In this document: piece by piece, positions 34,148 through 42,012 of the stretch
How positions within the stretch are numbered: the stretch's first letter is position 1
How the letters are laid out: the number at the start of each line of letters is the position of its first letter
Origin: Trinickia mobilis
Lineage (GTDB): Bacteria; Pseudomonadota; Gammaproteobacteria; Burkholderiales; Burkholderiaceae
Length of the DNA stretch: 64,000 bases
Assembly: GCF_017315705.1 (NCBI RefSeq)
Contig: NZ_JAFLRF010000002.1
Coordinates: forward strand, 248,001-312,000
Direction of reading: 5' to 3'
Position numbers and translations under genes: made by a program
Notes under the pieces: generated by a model
What the model was told of the DNA's origin: nothing
What the model saw: only the letters and a program-made list of their open reading frames with translations
The model's database searches: none

Positions 34148-36376
34148 TCAGACGAGACGCTCGAGAACCTTGTCCGGCACCATAGGCAGATCGCGCATGC
34201 GGGCACCGCTTGCATGCGCTACCGCGTTCGCCAGCGCGGCCGCCGTCGGGCCGAGCGAGCATTCGCCTGCGCCAAGGGAAGCCGCATCGGGAGGGGCCAG
34301 CAGCACGACGTCGATCGGCGGCACCTCGGCGAAGGTCAGGATTGGGTAGTCCTGCCAACTACGCGTCGTGATTTCGGTGCGACTGAACATGACGCGTTCC
34401 TTGAGCGCCCAGCTCAGTGCCTGGACGATGCCGCCCTCGATCTGGTTCTTCACGCCGTCAGGATTGATCACGCGACCCACGTCAATGGCAGCGTTCACTT
34501 TTGTCACACTGACCACGCCCGTGGAGCGGTCGACGTGCACGTCGACGACGATCGCCGCGTACGCCCCAATGTTTTTGTAGCGTGCATAGGCGAAGCCGCG
34601 TCCGCGCTGCCCGTCGCCCTTCAACCCGGCCTGCCATCCGGAGCGGCCTGCCGCCTCCCGCACCACGGCAATCGCGCGCGGATCACTGAGGTGCGCCAGG
34701 CGGAACGCGACCGGATCGGCATTCGCCGCGAGCGCAAGCTCGTCCATGAACGACTCGATCGCAAATACGTTCCCGTAAGCGCCCAACGTGCGGAGCGAGC
34801 TCGTGCGAATGGGTGCGTCCAGCAGCAGATGGTTCGTCACTCTCTTGCGCGCCAGATCGTAGAGCGGCACCGCATTGCGGTCGCCATTGCCGTATGGCTG
34901 TGGAATCGGTACGGGCGCCGACGGTCGAAAGGGCTTGGCGAGATGCCAGGCGGCCAGCAGATTCACACCACCGGGTTGGCCCGGCCGCATTGCGTGCGAA
35001 TTGCTCCACACCTCATAGTGCCAGTCGACAATGCGGCCTTCCTTGGAGAGGGCCGCCTTCGCCCGCATCACCATTGCCGGACTGATCGGCGCCCATGCGA
35101 ATTCGTCATCGCGCATCCATTGAACCTTGACCGGCCGTCCCGCCACTTCGCGAGCAAGCAGCGCCGCGTCCAGCGCCACATCGTCGGCGCCATTGTGGCC
35201 GTAGCACCCCGCACCCGGCACGTGCACCACGTCGACCGCGTTCATGGGCATTTCGAGCACCACGGCGAGATTGCCCCGCAGCGGAAACGCGCCCTGCGTG
35301 TGAGACCAGACGGTCATGTGCCCGTCCTGGAGCAGCGCCACGGAACACGAAGGTCCAATTGACGCGTGTGAAAGGTAGGGGCGAGAGTAGGTAGCCTCCA
35401 GTTGCGTCGCGCTATCGGGCGCGGGCGTATCCTGTCCCGATTCGCCAACCACGGCATCTTCGCTTCGCCAGTGTTGCAATGCCCGCTGGAGATGGTTCAC
35501 GTCCGGCAACGCGACATGATCCGCGCTCCACTGTGCCGACCCCTGCAACGCACGGCGCGCAGCGATCGCTTGCTCTTCGCGCTCGGCGACGACACCGAGG
35601 AAGTTGCCATTGCGAACCACGGCGACTACACCCGCGAGCGCCCTGACAGATGCGTCGTCGAGCGAAACCAGCTGCGCGCCAACCCTCGGAGGCCGCACGA
35701 TACGGCCGAACAGCATGCCCGGCAGACGCATATCCTGAACGAATGCCGCGCCGCCGGTGAACTTTGCCGGAAAATCAATGCGCGGCACCGACTTGCCGAC
35801 CAGCTTGTATTCCGACGGACGCTTTGGCGTGACGTCCGCCGTCACCTCGCGCGCGAGGAGTTCCCGTTCGTCCCTTGCGATCTCCGCGTACGTCATGCGG
35901 CGGCCGTCGGCGGTCAGCACGGCACCGTTCTCGACGCGAAGATCCGCCGCCGAAACGTGGAATCGCCGGCCCGCCGCGCCAAGCAGGACCGCCCGCGCTT
36001 GGGCTGCGGCAGCGCGTATCGCCGCCCCGCCTTGCTCGACCGATTGGCTGCCGAAGGTGTAGTTCTCGTTCGGGCTGCGGGCCGTATCCGCGGAAATCAT
36101 GCGCACGCGAACCCAATCCACATCGAGCTCGTCCGCAGCGATCTGCAAGAGCGCGGTGAGAATACCCTGCCCCAGCTCGGCCTTTCCCGTAAAGATCGTG
36201 AACGTGCCCGCCTCGTCGACTCGAATCCAACCGTCAAGCCTGCGATTGGCACGAAGATCAACCGGGAGGTCGGGCTCGGCCCACGCAAACGCCGAGAATG
36301 GCGCAAGCGAGAAAGTCGCGACGACCGCCCCTGCCAGCTTGCCGAACGCGCGTCGAGAAAGTCTGACGGTGTTCAT
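34148..36376 (-). CDS. Periplasmic molybdenum hydroxylase, molybdopterin-binding subunit (IorB type), second system
   Basis: A 742-aa catalytic subunit of the xanthine dehydrogenase/isoquinoline oxidoreductase family. The N-terminus has a textbook Tat motif SRRAFGK (residues 7-13) and a cleavage region near AFAWA. Near the C-terminus GAGE supplies the catalytic glutamate. The middle motif is GAGCYGHNGADD where the first system has GGGFGRK. ATG 36376 overlaps the stop of the [2Fe-2S] gene by 4 nt, as expected for co-translated subunits. The substrate is probably an aromatic aldehyde or N-heterocycle; not provable here. Confidence 0.87.
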   Translation of the reverse strand: MNTVRLSRRAFGKLAGAVVATFSLAPFSAFAWAEPDLPVDLRANRRLDGWIRVDEAGTFTIFTGKAELGQGILTALLQIAADELDVDWVRVRMISADTARSPNENYTFGSQSVEQGGAAIRAAAAQARAVLLGAAGRRFHVSAADLRVENGAVLTADGRRMTYAEIARDERELLAREVTADVTPKRPSEYKLVGKSVPRIDFPAKFTGGAAFVQDMRLPGMLFGRIVRPPRVGAQLVSLDDASVRALAGVVAVVRNGNFLGVVAEREEQAIAARRALQGSAQWSADHVALPDVNHLQRALQHWRSEDAVVGESGQDTPAPDSATQLEATYSRPYLSHASIGPSCSVALLQDGHMTVWSHTQGAFPLRGNLAVVLEMPMNAVDVVHVPGAGCYGHNGADDVALDAALLAREVAGRPVKVQWMRDDEFAWAPISPAMVMRAKAALSKEGRIVDWHYEVWSNSHAMRPGQPGGVNLLAAWHLAKPFRPSAPVPIPQPYGNGDRNAVPLYDLARKRVTNHLLLDAPIRTSSLRTLGAYGNVFAIESFMDELALAANADPVAFRLAHLSDPRAIAVVREAAGRSGWQAGLKGDGQRGRGFAYARYKNIGAYAAIVVDVHVDRSTGVVSVTKVNAAIDVGRVINPDGVKNQIEGGIVQALSWALKERVMFSRTEITTRSWQDYPILTFAEVPPIDVVLLAPPDAASLGAGECSLGPTAAALANAVAHASGARMRDLPMVPDKVLERLV

Positions 36377-36837
36377 CCGCGCAACTCCTGCGCTGCGCGC
36401 TGAATCGCACGGACGATTCGGTTGTGCGCGCCGCACCGGCATTTCTGGCCGGCCAACTCGCGTCGTATGGTCGCCGGGTCCGGATCGGGAATTCGCTCCA
36501 GCAGGGCTTTTGCGGTCATCAACATCCCGCTCGAGCAATAGCCGCACTGTGCGGCCTGCTCAGCGAGGAAGGCCTTCTGCAACGCATGAAGCCGTTCGCC
36601 GTGGCCCAAGCCTTCGATAGTGGTCACCTGAGCCGCACCTACCGCGCCAACCGGAAAAACGCAGGAGCGCGTCACATCGTTGCCGACCATAACCGTGCAT
36701 GCGCCGCACTGCGCTTCGCCGCAGCCGAACTTTGGACCGTTCAACTGGAGATCGTTGCGCAGCACGTAGAGCAGTGGCGTATCAGCTGCCACGGCCAGAA
36801 GGTGCCGCTTGCCATTCACCGCGATCGAAATGTCCAT
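36373..36837 (-). CDS. [2Fe-2S]-binding subunit of the second molybdenum hydroxylase (IorA type)
   Basis: A 154-aa electron-transfer subunit with eight cluster cysteines: C39, C44, C47 and C59 (plant-type cluster) and C98, C101, C133 and C135 (QCGYCSSG, CRCG). It is translationally coupled to the downstream large subunit by a 4-nt overlap. It resembles the subunit at 2469-2918 but is not a close duplicate. Upstream is an AT-rich stretch (36900-36955) likely to contain the promoter. A dedicated electron acceptor is not encoded next to it. Confidence 0.9.
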   Translation of the reverse strand: MDISIAVNGKRHLLAVAADTPLLYVLRNDLQLNGPKFGCGEAQCGACTVMVGNDVTRSCVFPVGAVGAAQVTTIEGLGHGERLHALQKAFLAEQAAQCGYCSSGMLMTAKALLERIPDPDPATIRRELAGQKCRCGAHNRIVRAIQRAAQELRG

Positions 36838-36978
36838 GTCATCTTCCTTGACGTCCCATGCCTGGTGCCATGTCTTCGTGGATCAGCCCGACGCAGAAAC
36901 CGCCGTCACGAATTCTATTTTATATTCGTAGTACTAATTTAAATATCGAAAGATTCTCACTGAATCTGTCGCAACCCG

Positions 36979-38349
36979 CTAACACTCGACGCAATCGGTC
37001 CGATTGCTCCCCGAAACCTGGCTGAGGAAAAGAAGCATCAGACACGATGCCAATGCGGGCACGGCGGCCGCGACGAACAACGCGGTGTTCGACCACTGCA
37101 GCTTGATCAATTGTCCGGCCACTACAGGACCGATAATTGAACCCGCTCGGCCAATTCCCAGGCTCCAGCCAACCCCGGTGGCCCACAACGAGGTTGGATA
37201 GCGTGTCGCGGTCAACGCGTTGACCGCCGGCTGCCCACCCACAATGCAGATCCCGCTTATCAGCACGACGGCATAGCGCAATCCCGTCGATAGATCAGGG
37301 AGACCGACGGACGCCACCGCAAATGTCGCCACCAAAAAGCTGAGCGCCAAGACACGATAGAAGCCGAAGCGGTCCATCAACGGGCCCATCAGCAGCGCAC
37401 CCGCGGTACCGCCGATCTGCAATGAGGTACCGATGAGCACAGCCGTCGACACACCGTGGCCGACTCGCAAGGAAAGCATCGGAAGCCAGTTCGACAGGAA
37501 AAAGAGATCGAGCAGGTTCGCGAAGTTGATGCCCCATAGCAACAACGTAGTCGTGCCGCGGCCATGTCGAAAGAGCTCGCCAACGGAGGCCTTCGCGTGC
37601 GTCTGGCCGTGAACGGCAAAGCGGGTCCCCGGCCCGATTTGGACGTTCGGCGCGATTCGCCCAAGCCACTGAGCAATCCTTTCCGGGCTACGCTGTTTGA
37701 CCACCAGCAGCTGGAGCGATTCGGGCAGATACCTGGCCATCGCGACGGCGATGACCAGCGGCAATATGCCCCCAACGAGGAACACCGACCTCCAGCCCAT
37801 CGACGGGAGCAGGGTTGCGCAGAGAAGCCCTCCGGCGATTGCCCCACCCGTGAAGCCACACGAGACCCATGTCATCAGCGACGCCCGATATTTCTGCGGA
37901 CTGTACTCGCTGACCAGCGCGATAGCGTTACCCATCACGCCGCCGATACCGAAACCGGTCAGGAATCGAATGACAAGAAATTCCGGCACGCTCTGAACCA
38001 GGGCGGTACCGAGCATGCATAGCCCATAGAAGACCGTCGCTCCGACCAACACCGGCCGGCGCCCCGCGCGATCGGCCATGGCGCCGAAAACGATGGACCC
38101 CGCGAGCATCCCCAGCAAGCCGGCGCCGAAAACGGGGCCGAGCTCGGCTGGGCTGATGCCCCACGCCCGGACAATCGCAGGCGCGACAAAACCCATCGTC
38201 TGCACATCGAATCCATCCATCACCACCGAGCAACCGATCATTACCATGATCCATTTCTGGAAGGTGCTCAGTGGCTGGCTATCGATCAGCGCGCCAATGT
38301 CGACGATCGAAGAATGTGCCTCTTGCACTCGCTGCGCAGTACCGGGGGT
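36979..38349 (-). CDS. MFS transporter, aromatic acid:H+ symporter (AAHS) family
   Basis: A 456-aa symporter with 12 helices. The family motifs are VMDGFDVQTMGFVAPAI in helix 1 and GAMADRAGRRPVLVGA between helices 2 and 3. AAHS proteins import aromatic acids such as 4-hydroxybenzoate. The frame is open to GTG 38463, but residues before 38349 resemble an aldehyde dehydrogenase fragment. I favour TTG 38349 (AAAAGGTG six bases upstream), which gives the normal length. With the decarboxylase gene upstream it is the likely importer of 2,6-dihydroxybenzoate or a related acid. Confidence 0.82.
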   Translation of the reverse strand, partial: TPGTAQRVQEAHSSIVDIGALIDSQPLSTFQKWIMVMIGCSVVMDGFDVQTMGFVAPAIVRAWGISPAELGPVFGAGLLGMLAGSIVFGAMADRAGRRPVLVGATVFYGLCMLGTALVQSVPEFLVIRFLTGFGIGGVMGNAIALVSEYSPQKYRASLMTWVSCGFTGGAIAGGLLCATLLPSMGWRSVFLVGGILPLVIAVAMARYLPESLQLLVVKQRSPERIAQWLGRIAPNVQIGPGTRFAVHGQTHAKASVGELFRHGRGTTTLLLWGINFANLLDLFFLSNWLPMLSLRVGHGVSTAVLIGTSLQIGGTAGALLMGPLMDRFGFYRVLALSFLVATFAVASVGLPDLSTGLRYAVVLISGICIVGGQPAVNALTATRYPTSLWATGVGWSLGIGRAGSIIGPVVAGQLIKLQWSNTALFVAAAVPALASCLMLLFLSQVSGSNRTDCVEC

Positions 38350-38394
38350 CAATTTCGCACCTTTTAAAAATGGATAAGCGGGCAGGTCTCGTTC

Positions 38395-38522
38395 ATTGAT
38401 GACGGGACCAAGATGGAAATCGCCCTTGAAAGGATCGCCAACCGATAGCGCCTTGGTTTCCACCCGCCGCTATAGATTTTGTTACGCCACACGTCTGCTG
38501 GCGCCAACTCGGTCACGGACAT
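38395..38522 (-). pseudogene. Aldehyde dehydrogenase remnant (two out-of-frame pieces)
   Basis: From ATG 38522, with a good GGAGAAATCGG leader, 22 codons read MSVTELAPADVWRNKIYSGG and match the N-terminus of benzaldehyde/vanillin-type aldehyde dehydrogenases. At about 38457 the sequence jumps to another frame reading ALSVGDPFKGDFHLGPVINE, which is the family's segment near residue 330-350. About 300 codons are therefore missing. The piece lies between the decarboxylase and AAHS transporter genes, where an aldehyde dehydrogenase would fit the pathway. No family function remains. Confidence 0.7.
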
Positions 38523-38544
38523 CCGATTTCTCCGGTTTCTCGCA

Positions 38545-39516
38545 TCATTCAAGACTGAACAGGCGTCGTGCGTTTTCCCGTCCGATCTTCACGCGATCGG
38601 TTTCGCTGATCGGGCACGTGTCGAACCACTGGGACGCCTCGTCATGCGTTTCAAACGGGTAGTCGACCGAATACATGATTCGCTCACTGCCGACCTCCAG
38701 CATCGTGGACAGCAGCGTCTGCGTTCTGAAATTCCCGCTCGTCGTCACGTAGACGTTCTCCCTGAGATATTCGCCCACGCTGCGCTTGCACGGCAGCCCT
38801 CGCGGCGCCTTTCGGAGAATGTGGTCAACACGCCAGATGTTGAACGGAATGCCCTCGCCGAGATGGCCAAGAATCATCTGCAACCCGGGATTGCGGTCGA
38901 AGAGACCTGACGTCATCAGTCTCAGCGCGTGAATACTCGTTTCAACCGCGAACGCCCAGGTCGCTGCGGTCAGCCACGGAAAACCGTCGTAGATCGGTTC
39001 ACGGGACGGCAACGGATCCCGCGGATGCATATAGAAAGGCTTGCCGAGCGCCGCCGCGCTCGCCCAGAAATCGGCGTACTGCGAGGCATCGTAATACACG
39101 ACATTTTCCGCATCGCCCACCTGGGAAAAGCCATTCACCATGAAGCCATGGAATCCTAACTCCTTCACACTGCGCTCGAGCTCACGTGCCGCGGCTTCGG
39201 GGTCCTGCATCGGCAACGCGGCAAATCCACCCAGGCGAGACGGATGACGGGCAACATGTTCGGCGAGGACATCGTTGGCCCGCCTCGCGACATCAATCGC
39301 TTCTTTGATGTCCGGAATACCCTGGATGCCAGGCGAGTTGAGCGACAAGATTGAATACTCGGTTCCGCCCTGCTCCATCCGCTCGAGTCGCTGCTGCTCG
39401 ATGTCCATCAGATTCGACTTCATCATCTCCCAAACATGGGGAGGTGCATAACCTTTCGATTGCTCGATAGTCAGGTCGATCGCAAAGTGCTCTTCAAGCG
39501 CAATCTTGTTTCTCAT
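38545..39516 (-). CDS. Gamma-resorcylate (2,6-dihydroxybenzoate) decarboxylase-like amidohydrolase
   Basis: A 323-aa non-oxidative decarboxylase of the ACMSD amidohydrolase group. It matches the known 2,6-dihydroxybenzoate decarboxylases closely in remembered sequence. The metal ligands E8 and H10 (ALEEHF), H164 (FYMHPRDP) and D285 (SVDYPFE) are all present, as is H218. The reaction would be 2,6-dihydroxybenzoate to resorcinol plus CO2. ATG 39516 follows CGGAGCAGATTG. It heads an operon with the AAHS transporter and is divergent from a MarR gene. 5-Carboxyvanillate-type substrates are the main alternative. Confidence 0.85.
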   Translation of the reverse strand: MRNKIALEEHFAIDLTIEQSKGYAPPHVWEMMKSNLMDIEQQRLERMEQGGTEYSILSLNSPGIQGIPDIKEAIDVARRANDVLAEHVARHPSRLGGFAALPMQDPEAAARELERSVKELGFHGFMVNGFSQVGDAENVVYYDASQYADFWASAAALGKPFYMHPRDPLPSREPIYDGFPWLTAATWAFAVETSIHALRLMTSGLFDRNPGLQMILGHLGEGIPFNIWRVDHILRKAPRGLPCKRSVGEYLRENVYVTTSGNFRTQTLLSTMLEVGSERIMYSVDYPFETHDEASQWFDTCPISETDRVKIGRENARRLFSLE

Positions 39517-39599
39517 CAATCTGCTCCGGTTCAGCGTATGACGCGTTGCTCACGTCAGGAAAGGGGCGGGCTATCCGAGTTTGCCCAGCTGGCATTTAT

Positions 39600-39611
39600 T
39601 TGATTTTTCAA
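39600..39611. promoter_or_regulatory. Operator repeat TTGATTTTTCAA, copy 1
   Basis: A 12-bp inverted repeat (TTGA/TCAA arms, TTTT centre) in the gap between the divergent decarboxylase and MarR genes. An identical copy lies 34 bp away. The pair is the probable binding region of the MarR protein. Confidence 0.6.
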
Positions 39612-39633
39612 TTATTTTCGAGGTGAAGTATAG

Positions 39634-39645
39634 TTGATTTTTCAA
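39634..39645. promoter_or_regulatory. Operator repeat TTGATTTTTCAA, copy 2
   Basis: Exact second copy, 34 bp centre to centre from the first (about three helical turns), so two dimers could bind the same face. It lies 40 bp before the MarR start. Confidence 0.6.
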
Positions 39646-39684
39646 ATATCAGAACTCGCGTAAACCCTCAACCCACCGACGACC

Positions 39685-40143
39685 ATGAAGACACCCAAGC
39701 GACCGCAAGAACTCGAACAGGCGATTCCCTTCCTGTTGACGCGCGCCGGAAGCAGGATGGGAAACGCTTTCGCAAAGGCACTGAAACCGTTCGACCTGAA
39801 CCTCAGCGAGTGGCGAGTCTGCGCCTCGCTGCTGTACGTGCCTCATCAGACCTTGTCTGAACTATCTGTGCATGCGACGGCGGATATTTCCGCACTGTCC
39901 AGGATCATTGACCGTCTTGAGAGTCAAGAGCTGGTCAAGCGCGAGAGGAGCGCGACGGATGGACGGTCAATCAGGATTGCCCTGACGAGAAAGGGGGAGG
40001 AACTTGCTCTGCGCATCGTCCCCGTCGCAAAGCGACATGAGTCGGTGGTCCTTTCCGGTTTCACGGCAAACGACGTTCAGGCACTTCGCGCCATGCTGCT
40101 CAAGTTGTACGAGAACGCGGGGGCGCTTGACGACTTGCCTTAG
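39685..40143 (+). CDS. MarR-family transcriptional regulator
   Basis: A 152-aa MarR protein with the winged helix at about 30-100: LSEWRVCASLLYV, the HTH LSELSVHATADISALSRIIDRLE, and the wing RSATDGRSIRIALTRKGEEL. It is divergent from the decarboxylase/AAHS operon and the two TTGATTTTTCAA repeats lie between them. The likely role is repression relieved by the aromatic acid or its product. Its RBS is not obvious. Confidence 0.88.
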   Translation: MKTPKRPQELEQAIPFLLTRAGSRMGNAFAKALKPFDLNLSEWRVCASLLYVPHQTLSELSVHATADISALSRIIDRLESQELVKRERSATDGRSIRIALTRKGEELALRIVPVAKRHESVVLSGFTANDVQALRAMLLKLYENAGALDDLP

Positions 40144-40208
40144 CAGGCGGTGCGACGACGGACACCGCTACCGGAGACGCCGTGCCGTTCTCGGTCGACA
40201 GCTGAGTT

Positions 40209-40640
40209 TCAAGGGGCGTTTTCCAAACCAGAAAGCGACCCGGCTCGCTTCGGCTTCCCGTCGACGAGTATGACCGCGATTCGTGCAGGAACGGTACCTC
40301 GGTTGACCCACGCGTGATGGGTCCCGCGCTGCACAACGACGTCTCCCTGCCTAATCGCGACGGATTCGCCATCCAGCAGCAACTCGAGTTCACCTGCGAG
40401 ACAAATCACGTAGTCGATCGAGTCGGTGCGATGAAGACTATGCGGTTGGTTTCCTGGTTCGAACTCCACCACACTGAAGCGCGTTCCTTGCTCCGGCGGC
40501 GAGACCCCGAGATTCTGCTCGCCGGCATCACGGGCGCCCATGAAATCCGCCGGCGTTTCATTCGTCGCCCATATCAACGTTGCAGCGGTTTTCTCGGACG
40601 GATATTTGCAGTTCGATGCATTGCCGTCACGCCATACCAT
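40209..40640 (-). CDS. Cupin-domain protein, N-terminally truncated
   Basis: A 143-aa single-cupin protein with the beta-barrel motifs GNQPHSLHRTDSIDYVICLAGE (about 63-84) and GDVVVQRGTHHAWVNRG (about 98-114), which supply the metal-binding histidines and glutamate. Compared with usual family members the first 15-20 residues are missing: the frame opens at VWRDGNASN, right at a junction with an amidohydrolase fragment. The ATG at 40640 after GGATAAGAG may still allow expression. Cupins of this type accompany aromatic degradation genes, but the function is unknown. Confidence 0.7.
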   Translation of the reverse strand: MVWRDGNASNCKYPSEKTAATLIWATNETPADFMGARDAGEQNLGVSPPEQGTRFSVVEFEPGNQPHSLHRTDSIDYVICLAGELELLLDGESVAIRQGDVVVQRGTHHAWVNRGTVPARIAVILVDGKPKRAGSLSGLENAP

Positions 40641-40828
40641 CTCTTATCCATGTCCATGACGCAATGGTCCGGGTCGAACCATATATCACGTCGCGGCAGC
40701 AGCGTGGTGCTACCGCGACGCACTTCCTGAATCCCTTCCCCGACCGTGCGAATTGATACGCCCGGAAGATCCATCACTGCGTCAAAGAACACAGGGTGGA
40801 TGAAATGCGCGTGAATATCGACTTTCAT
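40640..40828 (-). pseudogene. Amidohydrolase (ACMSD-like) 5' fragment
   Basis: The first 63 codons of an amidohydrolase: MKVDIHAHFIHPVFFDAV with the metal-binding HxH motif (H6 and H8) and a plausible continuation up to MDMDKR. At 40640 the sequence switches to the cupin gene, and the amidohydrolase frame ends within 22 more codons of unrelated residues. The bulk of the gene (about 250 codons in relatives) and the start of the cupin are absent, consistent with one deletion between neighbouring genes. Confidence 0.72.
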
Positions 40829-40850
40829 TTCAAAGTAAAGCTGGAACCCG

Positions 40851-41231
40851 TCAAAGCTGCGGTCGCAGCACTATTTTGCTGGTGACCGACTTGACGCCCG
40901 GCACCTTGCCGGCGGCTTCCGTTGCAATGTGTTCCTGGTCTTGGTTATCGATAAAACCGCCCAGAATCACGTCACCCGTTCGCGAGTTCGCAAAAACCGC
41001 GATGTCCGCACCTGCCAAGCCCTTCGTCTTGTTCAACGCCTGGTGCACTTTCTTCGCAAACAAGCGGTTCGCGGCGCGCTCGGCTTTCTTCGAGACGCCA
41101 GGCTGAGACGCTTCACTAGCCACTGTGGCGCCGTTTTGCGCAGCCGCGTTGGACGCCGGTTCTTGAGCAAGAGCAACCGTTGACAGCCATCCCGCTAACG
41201 CCCACAACACCGCTTTATATGTCGTTCTCAT
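40851..41231 (-). CDS. BON-domain periplasmic protein
   Basis: A 126-aa exported protein with a signal peptide (to about VALAQ-23), a low-complexity Ala/Gln linker and a C-terminal BON domain (about 60-125) with TGDVILGGFIDNQDQEHIATEAAGKVPGV, as in OsmY-like proteins. BON domains are thought to bind phospholipid or to help envelope stress responses. ATG 41231 follows GGTGAG; the frame extends seven codons further without reason. Function in this locus is not evident. Confidence 0.82.
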   Translation of the reverse strand: MRTTYKAVLWALAGWLSTVALAQEPASNAAAQNGATVASEASQPGVSKKAERAANRLFAKKVHQALNKTKGLAGADIAVFANSRTGDVILGGFIDNQDQEHIATEAAGKVPGVKSVTSKIVLRPQL

Positions 41232-41383
41232 TGGCTCACCATGGTGTTTCAAAGGTTAAGGTCGTTCGGCGCACGCACCGGATCATCTTTCAGTGCACAC
41301 GGCCGACTCCGATGTCGTACACGCCCCGTCGCCGGGGCCCCATCGTCTACTGCTAAAGATGCAAACCACAAACCGAGGCGTGC

Positions 41384-41686
41384 TCAGCCGGCAACGTAGT
41401 CAACCTGGTGACGTGCCTCTCGCATGCCGGAAAGGGCCGCGCGAACCCGAAGGTGTTCCGGGTGGTTCGCATACGCGTCGAGGGCAGCGCGTGATTCGAA
41501 ATCCGCCACCAGGACGACGTCGCACGCGTAGTCGGCCTCGCTGACATCGAGCCCCACATCGAGCCCCAACAAGCCGGGAATCAGGCCTCGAAGACGCTCG
41601 AACTCCTTTTTGACGCACATGGCCGTTTCACGACGCTCGCTTGCTGTTTGGCCCGCAACACGCCACATCACGATGTGCCTGATCAT
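41384..41686 (-). CDS. Dabb (stress-responsive A/B barrel) domain protein
   Basis: A 100-aa ferredoxin-like dimeric alpha/beta-barrel protein. It begins MIRHIVMWR with the typical HIVxWR start, and ends with EHLRVRAALSGMREARHQVDYV. Dabb proteins are often found in aromatic degradation clusters, sometimes as small accessory or isomerase-like proteins. It is a lone minus-strand gene between the BON-domain gene and the second porin. Function not assignable. Confidence 0.82.
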   Translation of the reverse strand: MIRHIVMWRVAGQTASERRETAMCVKKEFERLRGLIPGLLGLDVGLDVSEADYACDVVLVADFESRAALDAYANHPEHLRVRAALSGMREARHQVDYVAG

Positions 41687-42012
41687 TGCTCTGCCTCATG
41701 AAGTGGATTCAAAACGAAGTCGTAGTCGAGGGAGGAGTATTCCGTTTCCGGGTCGTCGCGCGTCCCGTTTCCTGCGCGTCGAATCCAATCTGCAGTCAGG
41801 CTCGACCTCACCCCGAACCATGTTTTGCACGGCTTCACCTCCGCCAGCACGCCATCGCTTTATATTTTCCGACCGCCAAATTTTATCGTTTACGATAGAT
41901 GCCTGAGCCACGAAGAAAAATGCGCTCATGGAAAAAGTGATTTCCGCTCGGTGGAAGAATGGACTAAAAGCCTTCCAGGCCATGCGCCTGGCACGGGTTC
42001 ATGTCGTGCCGT
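41687..42012. other. 326-bp gap between the Dabb and porin genes
   Basis: No coding region supported. The open frames here lack an RBS and protein-like composition. It contains an AT-rich stretch with the palindrome TATCG-TTTA-CGATA at 41884-41897, probably part of the promoter region of the Dabb gene or of a minus-strand transcript leaving the porin. Confidence 0.4.
41884..41897. promoter_or_regulatory. Palindrome TATCG-TTTA-CGATA
   Basis: Perfect 5-bp arms with a 4-bp AT spacer in an AT-rich stretch about 200 bp upstream of the Dabb gene. It is a candidate operator, with no adjacent regulator to assign. Confidence 0.35.

Noticed and set aside
38350-38463. GTG 38463 as the start of the AAHS transporter
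   Set aside because: The extra 38 residues resemble an aldehyde dehydrogenase segment, and TTG 38349 has a better RBS and gives the usual family length.
40574-40828. A complete 84-aa amidohydrolase-like protein
   Set aside because: Only the first 63 residues look like an amidohydrolase. The rest is the cupin region in the wrong frame, so it is called a fragment.
41696-41983. A 95-codon minus-strand frame in the gap before the second porin
   Set aside because: No RBS, no recognisable family, irregular composition. Judged chance.
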